A stretch of DNA of 64,000 nucleotides, from positions 24,856-88,855 of the forward strand of contig CACFBG010000005.1 of NCBI GenBank assembly GCA_902564535.1, given 5' to 3'. A model generated the notes under the pieces. The model saw nothing but the letters and a program-made list of their open reading frames with translations, was not told the origin of the DNA and searched no databases. The stretch is from an uncultured Prochlorococcus sp. Its GTDB lineage: Bacteria; Cyanobacteriota; Cyanobacteriia; PCC-6307; Cyanobiaceae. Numbering within the stretch: position 1 is the stretch's first letter; each line of letters begins with the position of its first letter. Both the position numbers and the translations under genes were made by a program. This document shows, in pieces, positions 1 through 11,959 of this stretch.

Positions 1-4
1 CACT

Positions 5-319
5 ATGACGGGCGACTTTGCTAAAGACACAGTTGCAGTTTCTCAGAGTCTTCAAGAAACAATTGCAATTCCCAATGATGATTCAGGTCGATCTGAAGCC
101 CAAAAAGAAGCAGTTGTTCTTATTACTGATTACATTTCGAGATATCGAAATCGACCTCAAGTCAACGAAACTGTCAGTTATACAACAATGCAAACAGCCC
201 TTAACTCAATGGCTGGCCAAATAAAAACATTCTCCAATCGACCTATTCCAGATAAGCTAAAAGCCAGGCTCTCAAAAGAACTTTCTAAAGCTGAAGAATT
301 AGTTCTTCGTGAAGAATAA
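5..319 (+). CDS. psb27: Photosystem II assembly lipoprotein Psb27 (5' end truncated by window edge)
   Basis: ORF 104 aa with Psb27-like sequence (TGDF..DT..V..SL.ETI...PND...R.EAQKEAV.LI.DYISRYR). Confidence 0.8.
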   Translation: MTGDFAKDTVAVSQSLQETIAIPNDDSGRSEAQKEAVVLITDYISRYRNRPQVNETVSYTTMQTALNSMAGQIKTFSNRPIPDKLKARLSKELSKAEELVLREE

Positions 320-350
320 AATACTCTTTAATTTTAATTCAGTCCTTTGA

Positions 351-1730
<1,380 letters not shown>

Positions 1731-1732
1731 TA

Positions 1733-2740
1733 ATGCATCAAAAAAAATGGTTAGAGAATAAAACTATAGATGTCATTGGAATTGGCAATGCAATTGTTGA
1801 CGTTCTAGTTCATGTTGAAGATTCATTCTTAGAAAAACATGGGTATAAAAAGGGAACCATGACACTAATAAATGATCAACAAGCAAAAGAACTCTATTCA
1901 AATATAAAAAATGGACTTGAAACATCTGGAGGTTCTGCGGCTAATTCAATTACTGGAATATCTCAATTAGGAGGAAGAGCTGGATTTATTGGTCGCACTA
2001 GAAATGACAACTTGGGGAAGGTTTTTACAAGTGACATATGCAATACCGGTACAATTTTCAATACCCCATCTGTTGATAAAGGTCCATCAACAGGGCGATG
2101 CATGATCTTTGTATCTCCTGATGCAGAAAGAACAATGTGCACATATCTTGGCTCCTCAGTATTACTTGATCCCGAAGATCTAGATCTATCTTTAGTAAAA
2201 GAATCAAAAGTATTATATCTTGAAGGATATCTTTGGGATAACGATTCCGCTAAAAGAGCATTCATTAAAGCTGCTGAAATTTCAAAAAAGTCTGGAGGAG
2301 AAGTTGCACTTTCATTATCTGACTCTTTTTGTGTCAATAGACATAAAGAAAGCTTTAAAGATTTGATCAATGGATATATAGATATTCTATTCGCAAATGA
2401 AGAGGAAATTATTTCCTTATACGATACATCTAATCTAGATGAAGCCTTAAATATATTGCGTGGGAAATGCAAAATTTCCGTAATAACAATGGGCGAGAAA
2501 GGTTCTTATTTACTTGAAGATAGAGATCAATGGAAGATTTCTTCTTACAAATTAGGAGAAACAATTGACACGACTGGAGCTGGTGATATGTATGCGGGAG
2601 GATTTCTTTATGCTTACACAAAAGGGGATGACATTATCACCTGTGGGAAGATAGGCTCTTTATGTGCAGCTCATGTTGTTACTCATTTAGGCCCTAGAGC
2701 AAAGATTAAACTGAACAATCTTATAGACTTAATTATTTAG
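1733..2740 (+). CDS. PfkB/ribokinase-family carbohydrate or adenosine kinase
   Basis: 335 aa; GGSAANS and DTTGAGDMYAGGFLYAYT signatures; starts 2 nt after the purA stop. Confidence 0.9.
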   Translation: MHQKKWLENKTIDVIGIGNAIVDVLVHVEDSFLEKHGYKKGTMTLINDQQAKELYSNIKNGLETSGGSAANSITGISQLGGRAGFIGRTRNDNLGKVFTSDICNTGTIFNTPSVDKGPSTGRCMIFVSPDAERTMCTYLGSSVLLDPEDLDLSLVKESKVLYLEGYLWDNDSAKRAFIKAAEISKKSGGEVALSLSDSFCVNRHKESFKDLINGYIDILFANEEEIISLYDTSNLDEALNILRGKCKISVITMGEKGSYLLEDRDQWKISSYKLGETIDTTGAGDMYAGGFLYAYTKGDDIITCGKIGSLCAAHVVTHLGPRAKIKLNNLIDLII

Positions 2741-2772
2741 TTGATTAGAATGTAAAATAATAATAATAGAAA

Positions 2773-3117
2773 TTATTTACGGCAAATTTCTTCTGTCCAC
2801 GAATAATATTCATCACTAGATCTAACTGCCCAATATAATACCTCTGGGACATCATATGGATGAATCTCTAATACCTTCTCCAACAAAGTCTCAAGGTTAA
2901 CTATATTTGTTTTCATCGTTAATTCAAATTCAGTAGTGCTATTTATCTTTCCCTCCCACCAATAACTTGAGGATACTTGACGACAGTTGATACAAGCAGC
3001 TAAACGCAGAGAAAGCAATTTAGTAGAGATTTCCTTTGCGATTGACTCATCATCAAGAGTAGTAATTACTATAAATATCTCTGATTTATTTTCTTTTTTA
3101 ATCATTTCTTTAAGCAA
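2773..3117 (-). CDS. cutA: Divalent-ion tolerance protein CutA1
   Basis: 114 aa; AACIN...S.YWWEGKI....E..L..KT and HPYDVPEV motifs. Confidence 0.9.
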   Translation of the reverse strand: MLKEMIKKENKSEIFIVITTLDDESIAKEISTKLLSLRLAACINCRQVSSSYWWEGKINSTTEFELTMKTNIVNLETLLEKVLEIHPYDVPEVLYWAVRSSDEYYSWTEEICRK

Positions 3118-3144
3118 GAGATGTATTATTTTAAATGCAATGAT

Positions 3145-3954
3145 TCAGATTTGCATGAATATTTCTTCAATATTGCTAATACTTTTCAAACCTCTTATTT
3201 TTGCAGGCCTAGAAATCAACCAAAGATCAATTTTATTTTCCTTACAAACTGATTGCCAGATCTTCTGAGTCAAACCACCTGATTGTCTACAAACAACTGA
3301 AGTAATTGACCATTTTCGACAAAGAGCCGCCTCATATTCTCCAATATTTAAACCTGTCAAAGGCCTTAAGATAGAAATATTTTCACTAGATATTTTAGAA
3401 GAAAGTGCATCTTTTATGCTTTGAGGAGATGGAAGAATTCGTGCAAATGCATTCGCTCCTGCCTGTTTAACAGCTAACACCCCTTTAAAAAGACTTCTTG
3501 AACCAATAGCAAATAAGAATCTTTTTCCAACAAGAGATTCCTTGGATAATTCTCCAAGATCAGAAATATAATTAGCCCATGAAGGTTGGATCAAAGGACG
3601 ATCAAAACGAAGTATCTTTTGATTTTGTTTAATGCAAACCTTATACAAATCTGCCGTAATTTGAGAGGCGAATGGATGAGTTGCATCTAACACCAAATCA
3701 AATTGCTTACTCTTATCTGGCCAATTCTTAAGGACTTCTTCTATTTCAGCTGTGCCATCAAGCGCTCCAATCCATAAGTGGGACAAATCCAAGCCTTCAT
3801 AAGCTTGAGCTGCTTGAGTGGTTACAACGCTTACACTAACTTTCCAACCCTTCATCAAGAAGGCCTTGGCAATGTAAGGTCCTTCTCCAGTACCTGACAA
3901 AAGCCAGAGATACCTATGGTAATTATTTTGTATTTGCATCAAAATGACCCTCAA
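3145..3954 (-). CDS. cobK: Precorrin-6x reductase CobK/CbiJ
   Basis: 269 aa; LLSGTGEGPYIAKAF N-terminus, DATHPFA motif. Confidence 0.88.
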   Translation of the reverse strand: MRVILMQIQNNYHRYLWLLSGTGEGPYIAKAFLMKGWKVSVSVVTTQAAQAYEGLDLSHLWIGALDGTAEIEEVLKNWPDKSKQFDLVLDATHPFASQITADLYKVCIKQNQKILRFDRPLIQPSWANYISDLGELSKESLVGKRFLFAIGSRSLFKGVLAVKQAGANAFARILPSPQSIKDALSSKISSENISILRPLTGLNIGEYEAALCRKWSITSVVCRQSGGLTQKIWQSVCKENKIDLWLISRPAKIRGLKSISNIEEIFMQI

Positions 3955-3968
3955 TTAGCTGAAGGGCA

Positions 3969-4409
3969 ATGAACCATTGTTTACTAGAAGTGGAAGTCAA
4001 GAGCGCTCCCACAGTGCGCTACACCCAGGACAACAAAACTCCCATTGCAGTTATGGAAGTGAATTTTGCTGGGCTCAGGCCAGATGATCAACCCAGTCAA
4101 CTTAAGGTAATTGGCTGGGGGAATATGGCACAAGATGTTCAACAAAACATTTCTATTGGTCAAAGGCTTGTAATTGAAGGACGTTTAAGGATGAGCACCG
4201 TCTCTAGAGATGATGGGACCAAAGAAAAGATTGCGGAATTCACTCTCTCCAGATTTCACAACCTTTCTTCAACTGTAAATTCTCAAGAAAACCAGAAAAA
4301 TCAAAGCCCTGCTAACTCTTTAAATACAAATGAGGGACAACTAAATCAGCAAGAAGCCAACTGGAACAGTGCTCCTCTAATTCCAGACACTGATGATATA
4401 CCTTTTTAA
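3969..4409 (+). CDS. ssb: Single-stranded DNA-binding protein
   Basis: 146 aa OB-fold-like N-terminus; acidic/aromatic C-terminal tip DTDDIPF typical of SSB. Confidence 0.9.
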   Translation: MNHCLLEVEVKSAPTVRYTQDNKTPIAVMEVNFAGLRPDDQPSQLKVIGWGNMAQDVQQNISIGQRLVIEGRLRMSTVSRDDGTKEKIAEFTLSRFHNLSSTVNSQENQKNQSPANSLNTNEGQLNQQEANWNSAPLIPDTDDIPF

Positions 4410-4415
4410 ATATAA

Positions 4416-4604
4416 TCATTTTTGTTCTATTTCATCTGCTGCTCTATTGAGAAGCTGCCCTAGTTCTCTCTCCAAAGCAGCCAGATCATGACGAAGTTCA
4501 GGCCACTTTCCTAGATCTATCTGCTGAAGAAGGAAAGCCCTATCCTCATCCAACTGAGCTATTAATTTAGAAAGGCTGCTGGATTGTTTTTTGGCTACAT
4601 CCAT
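4416..4604 (-). CDS. Conserved hypothetical small helical protein
   Basis: 62 aa ORF filling the gap between ssb and the next gene. Confidence 0.5.
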   Translation of the reverse strand: MDVAKKQSSSLSKLIAQLDEDRAFLLQQIDLGKWPELRHDLAALERELGQLLNRAADEIEQK

Positions 4605-4659
4605 AAAATCAATTCTAAAACATATTTCTAACTTATAGCTTCATACCAAAAATAAAATC

Positions 4660-5196
4660 ATGAAAGAACTAATCTCACCTGCCAATCTAATTACAGTAAC
4701 AGGATCATTCCTTACAGTTATTGGCTGTATAGCCTATTTAACTGGAGCAGCCAATTTAAGTGTTCCAACATTATTTTATGGATTTCCAATATTTTTAGGG
4801 GGCCTTGCTTTGAAAAGTACTGAGATTAAACCTGCTCAAAAAATTAGTTCTAATAAATCAAGTCAGGACAAAGAAATACCTTCTGAACTAACAAAATTAA
4901 TAAAGGATGTTACACGCTGGAGATATGGACAACATGCTCATCTTGAATCTTCACTAAAAGTCCTAGATCTTTGGGACCAGCCAAATCCTCCTCAGCTATT
5001 AGAAATAGAAGAACTTTATACTGAACAAGGATATGGATTGAGACTAAGGTTTAGAATTGCTGGAGTAAGCCTGGAGCGATGGCAAGAAAAAGAAGAAAGA
5101 TTAGGAAGATTTTTTGCTAAAGGTCTTCAAGCCAAGTTAATTCCAAATGATTCTAAAGAAATTGATTTAATGCTTCTCCCCAAAGAAGATAAATAA
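4660..5196 (+). CDS. DUF2854-like membrane-associated protein
   Basis: 178 aa; two N-terminal hydrophobic segments then soluble domain. Confidence 0.7.
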   Translation: MKELISPANLITVTGSFLTVIGCIAYLTGAANLSVPTLFYGFPIFLGGLALKSTEIKPAQKISSNKSSQDKEIPSELTKLIKDVTRWRYGQHAHLESSLKVLDLWDQPNPPQLLEIEELYTEQGYGLRLRFRIAGVSLERWQEKEERLGRFFAKGLQAKLIPNDSKEIDLMLLPKEDK

Positions 5197-5228
5197 AAAA
5201 CTACTAGCTACTCTATTAAGAAAATGTT

Positions 5229-6128
5229 GTGATTAACTCTGAATTTAAAGACCCAAAAAACAACTATTTAAATCAAGACTCATTAAGAGTTTCAGTACTT
5301 AGCGAAGCTCTACCTTATATACAAAGGTTTGCTGGGAAAAGAATTGTAATTAAATATGGAGGATCTGCAATGGAAAGTGAAGATCTTAAAAATGCAGTTT
5401 TCAGAGATATTGCACTTCTCTCAAGTGTTGGTGTTCAAACTGTTGTTGTTCATGGGGGGGGGCCTGAAATAAATCAATGGCTATCGAAATTAGGAATTAC
5501 AGCACAATTTAAAGATGGGTTAAGAGTAACTGATGAAAAAACTATGGATATTGTCGAAATGGTTTTAATAGGAAGAGTTAACAAACAAATTGTAAACGGA
5601 ATAAATAAAGTAGGAGCATTAGCAGTTGGACTATGTGGAATTGATGGAGGGTTAATAGAAGCTAGACCTTGGGGTAATGGTAGTCATGGACTTGTAGGTG
5701 ATGTGGCTAGTATTAATGCTGAGTTACTAGAACCTCTATTACAAAAAGGTTATGTCCCTGTCATCTCAAGTGTAGCTTCAACTCCTAAAGGTAGATCTCA
5801 TAATATCAATGCAGATACAGTCGCTGGTGAAATTGCAGCCTCAATTGGAGCTGAAAAATTAATTTTATTAACCGATACTCCTGGAATACTGAAAGATAAA
5901 GAAGATCCTTCTTCTTTAATTCGTCAAATAAAAATATCTGAAATACGTGAGTTAATAAATGAGGGGATAATTAATGGAGGTATGACTCCTAAGACTCAAT
6001 GTTGCATAAGGGCTTTAGCTCAGGGAGTATCTGCGGCTCATATCATTGATGGGAGAGTTCCACATGCACTACTTTTAGAGGTTTTTACTGATGCTGGGAT
6101 AGGAACAATGGTTAATAGCAGAGGTTAA
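5229..6128 (+). CDS. argB: Acetylglutamate kinase (GTG start)
   Basis: 299 aa; [20 protein letters not shown] and GGMTPKTQC motifs. Confidence 0.97.
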   Translation: MINSEFKDPKNNYLNQDSLRVSVLSEALPYIQRFAGKRIVIKYGGSAMESEDLKNAVFRDIALLSSVGVQTVVVHGGGPEINQWLSKLGITAQFKDGLRVTDEKTMDIVEMVLIGRVNKQIVNGINKVGALAVGLCGIDGGLIEARPWGNGSHGLVGDVASINAELLEPLLQKGYVPVISSVASTPKGRSHNINADTVAGEIAASIGAEKLILLTDTPGILKDKEDPSSLIRQIKISEIRELINEGIINGGMTPKTQCCIRALAQGVSAAHIIDGRVPHALLLEVFTDAGIGTMVNSRG

Positions 6129-6140
6129 ATAGGAACATAA

Positions 6141-6614
6141 ATGATTCCCGATATAATAAAGGCTGAAGAATCTTTAGACAGAGGAGATTATGAACAATGT
6201 ATAAATTATCTTGAGAAATTAACCGAAGTTTATCCTCCTTCAGAGAAAGAGGGGTTGAAGATAAGAATTATTTTAGTAACCGCGTATATAGGTAAAGGAG
6301 AAAACACTAAGGCAATCTCAACTTGTAAACTACTTACAAAATGTAAGGACAAAGGTATTCGAGAAAAAGCCAAACAATTATTACCAATTCTTGAAGCCCC
6401 AAGCTTAATAAGGCCATCAAATTGGTCTATAGAAATACCAACTTTAAGTGAAGAACCTAATAAATCCACGAAACTATTGCATACAATTAAAAAAAAACAA
6501 ACTAAAAAAGAAAAAACCTATCATCCACCAACAGGGATAACAAAAGATTTAGATATAGGTTTTTCTATATTAGTGTTAATTGTGATCGCCTCATTAATGA
6601 TTCTTTTAGACTAA
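6141..6614 (+). CDS. Hypothetical protein, TPR-like helical N-terminus and C-terminal TM segment
   Basis: 157 aa ORF; C-term GFSILVLIVIASLMILLD. Confidence 0.6.
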   Translation: MIPDIIKAEESLDRGDYEQCINYLEKLTEVYPPSEKEGLKIRIILVTAYIGKGENTKAISTCKLLTKCKDKGIREKAKQLLPILEAPSLIRPSNWSIEIPTLSEEPNKSTKLLHTIKKKQTKKEKTYHPPTGITKDLDIGFSILVLIVIASLMILLD

Positions 6615-6626
6615 ATTATAGATAAG

Positions 6627-8891
6627 TTAAAGATGTATAGGATCTGGATCTATAGAAAGGGACACTCCCTTAGGTAAATCTTTCCAAAGACTTACACTAT
6701 CTTTAGGTAAAGGCAGTTCACTGTCTTGCGGTCCATGAAGCAAAAGCTGCCATCTAGTCTTGCCTGCAATTTTTGCCACCATCGAAGGAGCTGGCCCTAC
6801 CAAAATCCAACCATGAGAAATACATTTTGGCTTCAATCTATTCGCCAAAGCAGCGGCAGAAGAAGCTGTTAAAGAAGAAGATTCTCCAGAAAGTCGAAGT
6901 AAACATGCTCTACCATATGGAACTAAATTTCCCTCTTGCCTTAATTTCGCTTCTTTTTCAAGAAACTCTTCGTATCGACCATCCTCTAAATGACAAATAA
7001 CAGGGTGATCTGGGCAATAAGTTTGAATAATTACTTCTCCAGGAATTTCACCTCTCCCAGCTCTGCCAGCAAGTTGAAGAAAAAGTTGAAGACTTTCTTC
7101 CTCAGCTTGAATGTCAGGTCTATATAAAAGTCCGTCTGCTGCAACAACTGCAGAGATAGTCACATTAGGTAAATCCATTCCTTTAGCTAACATTTGCGTA
7201 CCAATCAGTACATCTGCTTGACCATCTGCAAATCTCTCTAAAACTTTTCTATGTCCATCTCTCCCAAATGTAGTATCTCGATCAAATCTTAAAACTCTTA
7301 ATCCCTCAAGTTCCTTAAGTAACTGTTCTAAAACACGCTGAGTACCAGCCCCAAAAGGTTTAAACGCTTTAGAACCACATTCATGACAATTAGAACCAAA
7401 ATCTGAGCAATAATCACACCAATGACAACGCAGGAATTGATTACCTTGTTTACTCTTGTGTACAGTTAGAGCTACATCACAATTTGGACATTGAACAACT
7501 TCTCCACAACTTCTACAACTTAAAAAGCTGCTATATCCTCTCCTTGGAACTAAAACAACTGCTTGTTCATTCCTTTCCTTAAGTGTAGATATTCTTTTCA
7601 TCAAATATCGACTAAACAACCTTCTATGTCCATCAGCAAATTCTTTTCTCATGTCTACAACACTAACTTTTGGTAGTGGTCTATTTGAAATTCGACGAGT
7701 CAAACGAGCAAGTTCTATTTCTCCTCTTGGCTCAACTTCTTTCCAAGTTTTAAGAGAGGGAGTTGCACTACCTAAAACTAATTTTGCACCAATATTTTTA
7801 ACTCTATTTAAAGCAAGACTCCTTGCATCATAACAAGGCATAGGAGATTCTTGCTTATAAGAATTATCATGCTCTTCATCCATAACAATTAAACCAAGTG
7901 ATGTTAAAGGAAGAAAAATTGCACTCCTAGTACCTATTACAATTAATGGGTTTAAAGTATTACGTGAACTAACCCAAGTTTTTATTCTTTCATTTTCAGG
8001 ACATCCACTATGATATTCGAAAACTATTTCCCCAAAACGGCTTCTAAAACGATCTATTAGTTGAGGGATTAAACCAATTTCTGGTGCAAGAATTAAGCAA
8101 CTTTGACCATTTGCAATAGTCATAGAAGCTAATTGTAGATAAACCTCCGTTTTTCCAGAACCTGTTACTCCCCAAAGTAACATTGCAGCCCCTTTAGGAA
8201 GTGCGGAAAAAACTTTTATTGAATTATTCTGTTCATCAGTTAGCACATTACTACCACTATATTTATCATTCAGATTATCTTTTTTAGTTTGCTTCCTATA
8301 TTTTTTTTTATAAGGCCGTTTTTCTTTTTCTGCAAAACCATTATCAATTAATCCTTGTATAATCTTAAGAGAAAATCCGTTGGCAAGTAAATCCTTTTGC
8401 CATAAAGCACCTCCACATAATCTTAAATAATCCTTCAATTCAATCTGTCTGGCAGATAATTTTTTTTGATTTGTGCAATCGTCTTTAATAGAAACCCACC
8501 ACAAAGATTTAACCGTTGACAAATATTTTTTTCTATGTCCCAGCCATCCTGGAGGCATTGCAGCCTTAAGCATTCTAAAATTCGTTGTATAACAACTATT
8601 GGCAGAGACTTCAATCCAATCCCTCCATCTAGAATCAATTACTGAAGATTCAACTAAAGAATCAATGTATTCATATTTTCTAAAATTTTCGTAATTCTCG
8701 TCAAGATTTTTTGCTCCCTTCAAAAAAGAACCTGTTTTTACAACAATGCCTTGCATCTTCCTTCCTCTTAGCCGAACCAAGACAAGGTCCCCGACCTCAA
8801 TCCCTAAATGATTGCCATCTAAATATGTAAAACATCGTCCTTCTCTCCCAACCTCAAGCCATACATCTACTGTTTTAAGATCGGTTTCCAA
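6627..8891 (-). CDS. priA: Primosomal protein N' (PriA helicase)
   Basis: 754 aa; LLWGVTGSGKTEVYLQL, DEEHDNSYKQE, CHWCDY and CHECG zinc motifs. Confidence 0.97.
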   Translation of the reverse strand: METDLKTVDVWLEVGREGRCFTYLDGNHLGIEVGDLVLVRLRGRKMQGIVVKTGSFLKGAKNLDENYENFRKYEYIDSLVESSVIDSRWRDWIEVSANSCYTTNFRMLKAAMPPGWLGHRKKYLSTVKSLWWVSIKDDCTNQKKLSARQIELKDYLRLCGGALWQKDLLANGFSLKIIQGLIDNGFAEKEKRPYKKKYRKQTKKDNLNDKYSGSNVLTDEQNNSIKVFSALPKGAAMLLWGVTGSGKTEVYLQLASMTIANGQSCLILAPEIGLIPQLIDRFRSRFGEIVFEYHSGCPENERIKTWVSSRNTLNPLIVIGTRSAIFLPLTSLGLIVMDEEHDNSYKQESPMPCYDARSLALNRVKNIGAKLVLGSATPSLKTWKEVEPRGEIELARLTRRISNRPLPKVSVVDMRKEFADGHRRLFSRYLMKRISTLKERNEQAVVLVPRRGYSSFLSCRSCGEVVQCPNCDVALTVHKSKQGNQFLRCHWCDYCSDFGSNCHECGSKAFKPFGAGTQRVLEQLLKELEGLRVLRFDRDTTFGRDGHRKVLERFADGQADVLIGTQMLAKGMDLPNVTISAVVAADGLLYRPDIQAEEESLQLFLQLAGRAGRGEIPGEVIIQTYCPDHPVICHLEDGRYEEFLEKEAKLRQEGNLVPYGRACLLRLSGESSSLTASSAAALANRLKPKCISHGWILVGPAPSMVAKIAGKTRWQLLLHGPQDSELPLPKDSVSLWKDLPKGVSLSIDPDPIHL

Positions 8892-8925
8892 TTGAGTACT
8901 TGCGAAGATAACAAGTTTTTTTTAA

Positions 8926-9066
8926 AATGAAAGGAACAGGCAGCTCAAAGGCTGCTTAATAAGAACAGCGTTCAGTCCAGAGGGAAGACACGAAGCTCGA
9001 ACGATTGAGGAATTCCTTCAATCTTTGTCGACCGGTCTGAGAAAGCCCCTGACGGCCCTGTTAGCT
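8926..9066. ncRNA. Candidate structured non-coding region between priA and rpoD
   Basis: GC-richer than surroundings; GCAGC/GCTGC stem, GATTGAGG..CCTTCAATC stem, GACCGGTC palindrome, AACAGG ... CCTGTT closing pair; no long ORF. Confidence 0.35.
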
Positions 9067-9265
9067 TACTCATTTAATTCAAATCAGCTTCCCAGAAAAG
9101 CAAAAGCTATTTTTATTTCAATAAACAATTAACTCCCTTACAAGGATTTGATGTTTAAGTGGAATTAGATAATACCTTTTGCAATCAAGTTAGTTGGGAT
9201 CAATTTCAATTTCTTTATTTGTCATATTCACTTGAATCGTTAGTCCTTCGTTCGCCTGACTTCTC

Positions 9266-10690
9266 ATGAGCCCTGCCTCCACCCAAGAAACAACAACAGC
9301 TTCTGCTAAAACTTCTAAAAAAGTCACTCAATCTTCCGTAGAAAAAGGGGAGAGAATAAAAAAGGCAAAAAAAGCAAAGCCCTTAGCTTCCAAAGCAAAA
9401 ACATCTTCTTCCGTAAAAGTATCCGCTAAAACAAAAAAATCAGTTTCAAAAATCAAATCTTCAAATAATACAAAATCAATAGCTAATAAGCCTAAAGGAA
9501 AATCAACTAGCCAGTCTAAAAAAATAAATGACAAGAAAATAATAAGTGCAGAGCAAAGTAAAGCTTTCTCCTCAGATATTCAGGAAAATAACGATTTTAA
9601 TGAAGAATCACTTTCAGTAATCAACACAATTAATAATGAGTCTGAGGAGAAATTAGAAGATACTCTTCTTCCTTCTGGAGCAATGAGTGAAGAAGAAATA
9701 AGAGCCAAAGCCTTAGCCAGTATAAAATTAGGGCCCAAAGGGGTTTACACAGAAGATTCAATAAGAGTTTATTTACAAGAAATAGGAAGGATCCGCCTCT
9801 TAAGACCAGACGAGGAAATTGAATTAGCACGAAAAATTGCCGATCTTTTACATCTAGAAGAAGAAGCCGAGCAATTCGAAAGTGAAAACGGCCATTATCC
9901 AACAACTAAAGAGTGGGCTGCTCTTCAAGGAATGCCAGTAGTTAAGTTTCGACGTCGACTAATGCTGGGACGCAGAGCCAAAGAAAAAATGGTTCAGTCC
10001 AACCTCAGATTAGTTGTCTCAATTGCTAAAAAATATATGAATAGAGGTCTTTCTTTCCAAGATTTAATTCAAGAGGGAAGTCTGGGACTTATTAGAGCAG
10101 CAGAAAAATTTGATCATGAAAAAGGGTATAAATTCTCAACATATGCAACTTGGTGGATTCGACAAGCAATAACAAGAGCAATAGCTGACCAAAGCAGAAC
10201 TATTCGCCTGCCAGTCCATCTTTATGAGACTATTTCAAGGATCAAAAAAACCACAAAAGTATTAAGTCAAGAGTTTGGAAGGAAGCCGACTGAAGAAGAA
10301 ATTGCTGAGAGTATGGAGATGACTATTGAGAAATTAAGGTTTATAGCAAAAAGTGCTCAACTACCAATATCTCTAGAAACTCCTATTGGCAAAGAGGAGG
10401 ATTCCAGGCTAGGGGATTTCATCGAAGCAGATATTGAGAATCCAGAACAAGATGTTGCCAAAAATTTACTAAGAGAGGACTTAGAGGGGGTTCTTGCAAC
10501 CCTTAGCCCAAGAGAAAGAGACGTCCTAAGGCTAAGGTATGGACTTGATGATGGCAGAATGAAAACTCTTGAAGAGATTGGTCAAATATTTGATGTCACT
10601 AGAGAAAGGATTAGACAAATAGAAGCAAAGGCACTAAGAAAGTTAAGACATCCCAACAGGAATGGGGTATTAAAAGAGTATATAAAATAA
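9266..10690 (+). CDS. rpoD: Principal RNA polymerase sigma factor (group 1 sigma-70)
   Basis: 474 aa; [41 protein letters not shown] and region 4 [51 protein letters not shown]. Confidence 0.97.
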   Translation: MSPASTQETTTASAKTSKKVTQSSVEKGERIKKAKKAKPLASKAKTSSSVKVSAKTKKSVSKIKSSNNTKSIANKPKGKSTSQSKKINDKKIISAEQSKAFSSDIQENNDFNEESLSVINTINNESEEKLEDTLLPSGAMSEEEIRAKALASIKLGPKGVYTEDSIRVYLQEIGRIRLLRPDEEIELARKIADLLHLEEEAEQFESENGHYPTTKEWAALQGMPVVKFRRRLMLGRRAKEKMVQSNLRLVVSIAKKYMNRGLSFQDLIQEGSLGLIRAAEKFDHEKGYKFSTYATWWIRQAITRAIADQSRTIRLPVHLYETISRIKKTTKVLSQEFGRKPTEEEIAESMEMTIEKLRFIAKSAQLPISLETPIGKEEDSRLGDFIEADIENPEQDVAKNLLREDLEGVLATLSPRERDVLRLRYGLDDGRMKTLEEIGQIFDVTRERIRQIEAKALRKLRHPNRNGVLKEYIK

Positions 10691-10718
10691 TACTAGAGAA
10701 TTTTTTTAACTTCGAAGA

Positions 10719-10757
10719 CAATTGCAATTAGAGCCATAATTGCTTTAATTGCAATTG
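10719..10757 (+). terminator. Inverted repeat downstream of rpoD
   Basis: CAATTGCAATTA ... TAATTGCAATTG, perfect 12-bp arms. Confidence 0.5.
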
Positions 10758-10963
10758 TTTATATGCTCTTTTTGGATAGGAATTCATCCTTCAAGCATTT
10801 GTGGTCCTTATTTTCTCAGGAAAATCCCAAGCCTCACAAATACTGAATCAATAAATCGTGCTCTATTAATTTTTTTTTTATAACTAATCTAATAAATGAT
10901 TGTCAGACATATCCAATAAGGTTAGTTCGCTTGTTTAAGGTAAACAGGAGCTAATGCTTCTAC

Positions 10964-11917
10964 ATGCCTTTAGAAAAACTTCGAATAGCATCCCGAAGAA
11001 GCCAATTGGCAATGGTGCAAACAAATTGGGTTAAGAAAGAACTAGAACTAGCTCACCCTGGTTTAGCCATTTCTATTGAGGCGATGGCTACGCAAGGAGA
11101 CAAGATTTTAGATGTTGCTCTTGCGAAAATAGGAGACAAAGGTCTCTTCACCAAAGAGCTTGAAGCTCAAATGCTGGTCGGGCATGCTGAAATTGCTGTT
11201 CACTCTCTCAAGGACCTCCCAACTAATCTCCCAAATGGACTAATACTTGGATGTATTACCAAAAGAGAAGATCCTGCTGATGCACTTGTAGTAAATAGTA
11301 AAAATGAAAAATATCAACTTGAGACTCTTCCTTCAGGATCAATTGTTGGGACCAGTTCATTAAGACGATTAGCTCAATTACGATATAATTATCCAGATCT
11401 AGTATTTAAAGATGTAAGAGGTAATGTAATTACTCGGCTAGAGAAGCTTGATGCAGGTGAATATGACTGTCTAATTCTTGCTGCGGCTGGACTTAGTAGA
11501 CTAGGTTTTTCAAAAAGGATTCATCAAATTATTCCTAGTTCAATATCACTTCATGCCGTTGGGCAGGGTGCATTAGGGATTGAATGTGTAAATGAAAGAC
11601 CAGAAGTTATTGAAATAATTAAATGTCTAGAACATAAAGACACATCTCAAAGATGTTTAGCCGAAAGATCTTTCTTAAGAGAATTGGAAGGAGGATGCCA
11701 AGTTCCTATTGGTGTTAATAGCAAAATTGAGGATGGTGTTCTTACTCTTATTGGAATGGTTGCTAGTCTTGATGGGAAACAATTAATTCGAGACCAAGCA
11801 AGTGGCTTAGCGATTGATCCAGAGCCTATAGGAATAAAGCTTGCTAATGTATTAAAATCCCAAGGTGCTGGTGAAATACTTCAAGAAATATTCAACATAA
11901 CAAGAGATATAGATTAA
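10964..11917 (+). CDS. hemC: Hydroxymethylbilane synthase (porphobilinogen deaminase)
   Basis: 317 aa; [33 protein letters not shown] and [10 protein letters not shown] motifs. Confidence 0.97.
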   Translation: MPLEKLRIASRRSQLAMVQTNWVKKELELAHPGLAISIEAMATQGDKILDVALAKIGDKGLFTKELEAQMLVGHAEIAVHSLKDLPTNLPNGLILGCITKREDPADALVVNSKNEKYQLETLPSGSIVGTSSLRRLAQLRYNYPDLVFKDVRGNVITRLEKLDAGEYDCLILAAAGLSRLGFSKRIHQIIPSSISLHAVGQGALGIECVNERPEVIEIIKCLEHKDTSQRCLAERSFLRELEGGCQVPIGVNSKIEDGVLTLIGMVASLDGKQLIRDQASGLAIDPEPIGIKLANVLKSQGAGEILQEIFNITRDID

Positions 11918-11941
11918 TTATCTTAATTAATCTATATCTCT
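11903..11941. terminator. 17-bp perfect inverted repeat at convergent hemC/ppa ends
   Basis: AGAGATATAGATTAATT-atctt-AATTAATCTATATCTCT; spans the hemC stop codon. Confidence 0.6.
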
Positions 11942-11959
11942 AACAAGTCAAAAGATATT

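Noticed and set aside
1963-2472. 169-aa minus-strand ORF inside the PfkB kinase gene
   Set aside because: Fully contained in a confidently identified CDS on the other strand; composition typical of shadow ORFs.
8926-9066. Region tested by eye as SRP 4.5S RNA, RNase P RNA or tmRNA
   Set aside because: Lacks the invariant SRP GGAAGGAAGCAGCC loop, the RNase P GAGGAAAGTCC core and any tmRNA tag ORF; kept only as an unclassified candidate.
9630-9905. Leu-rich minus-strand ORF opposite rpoD
   Set aside because: Leu-rich translation results from antisense of Glu/Lys codons; no independent signal.
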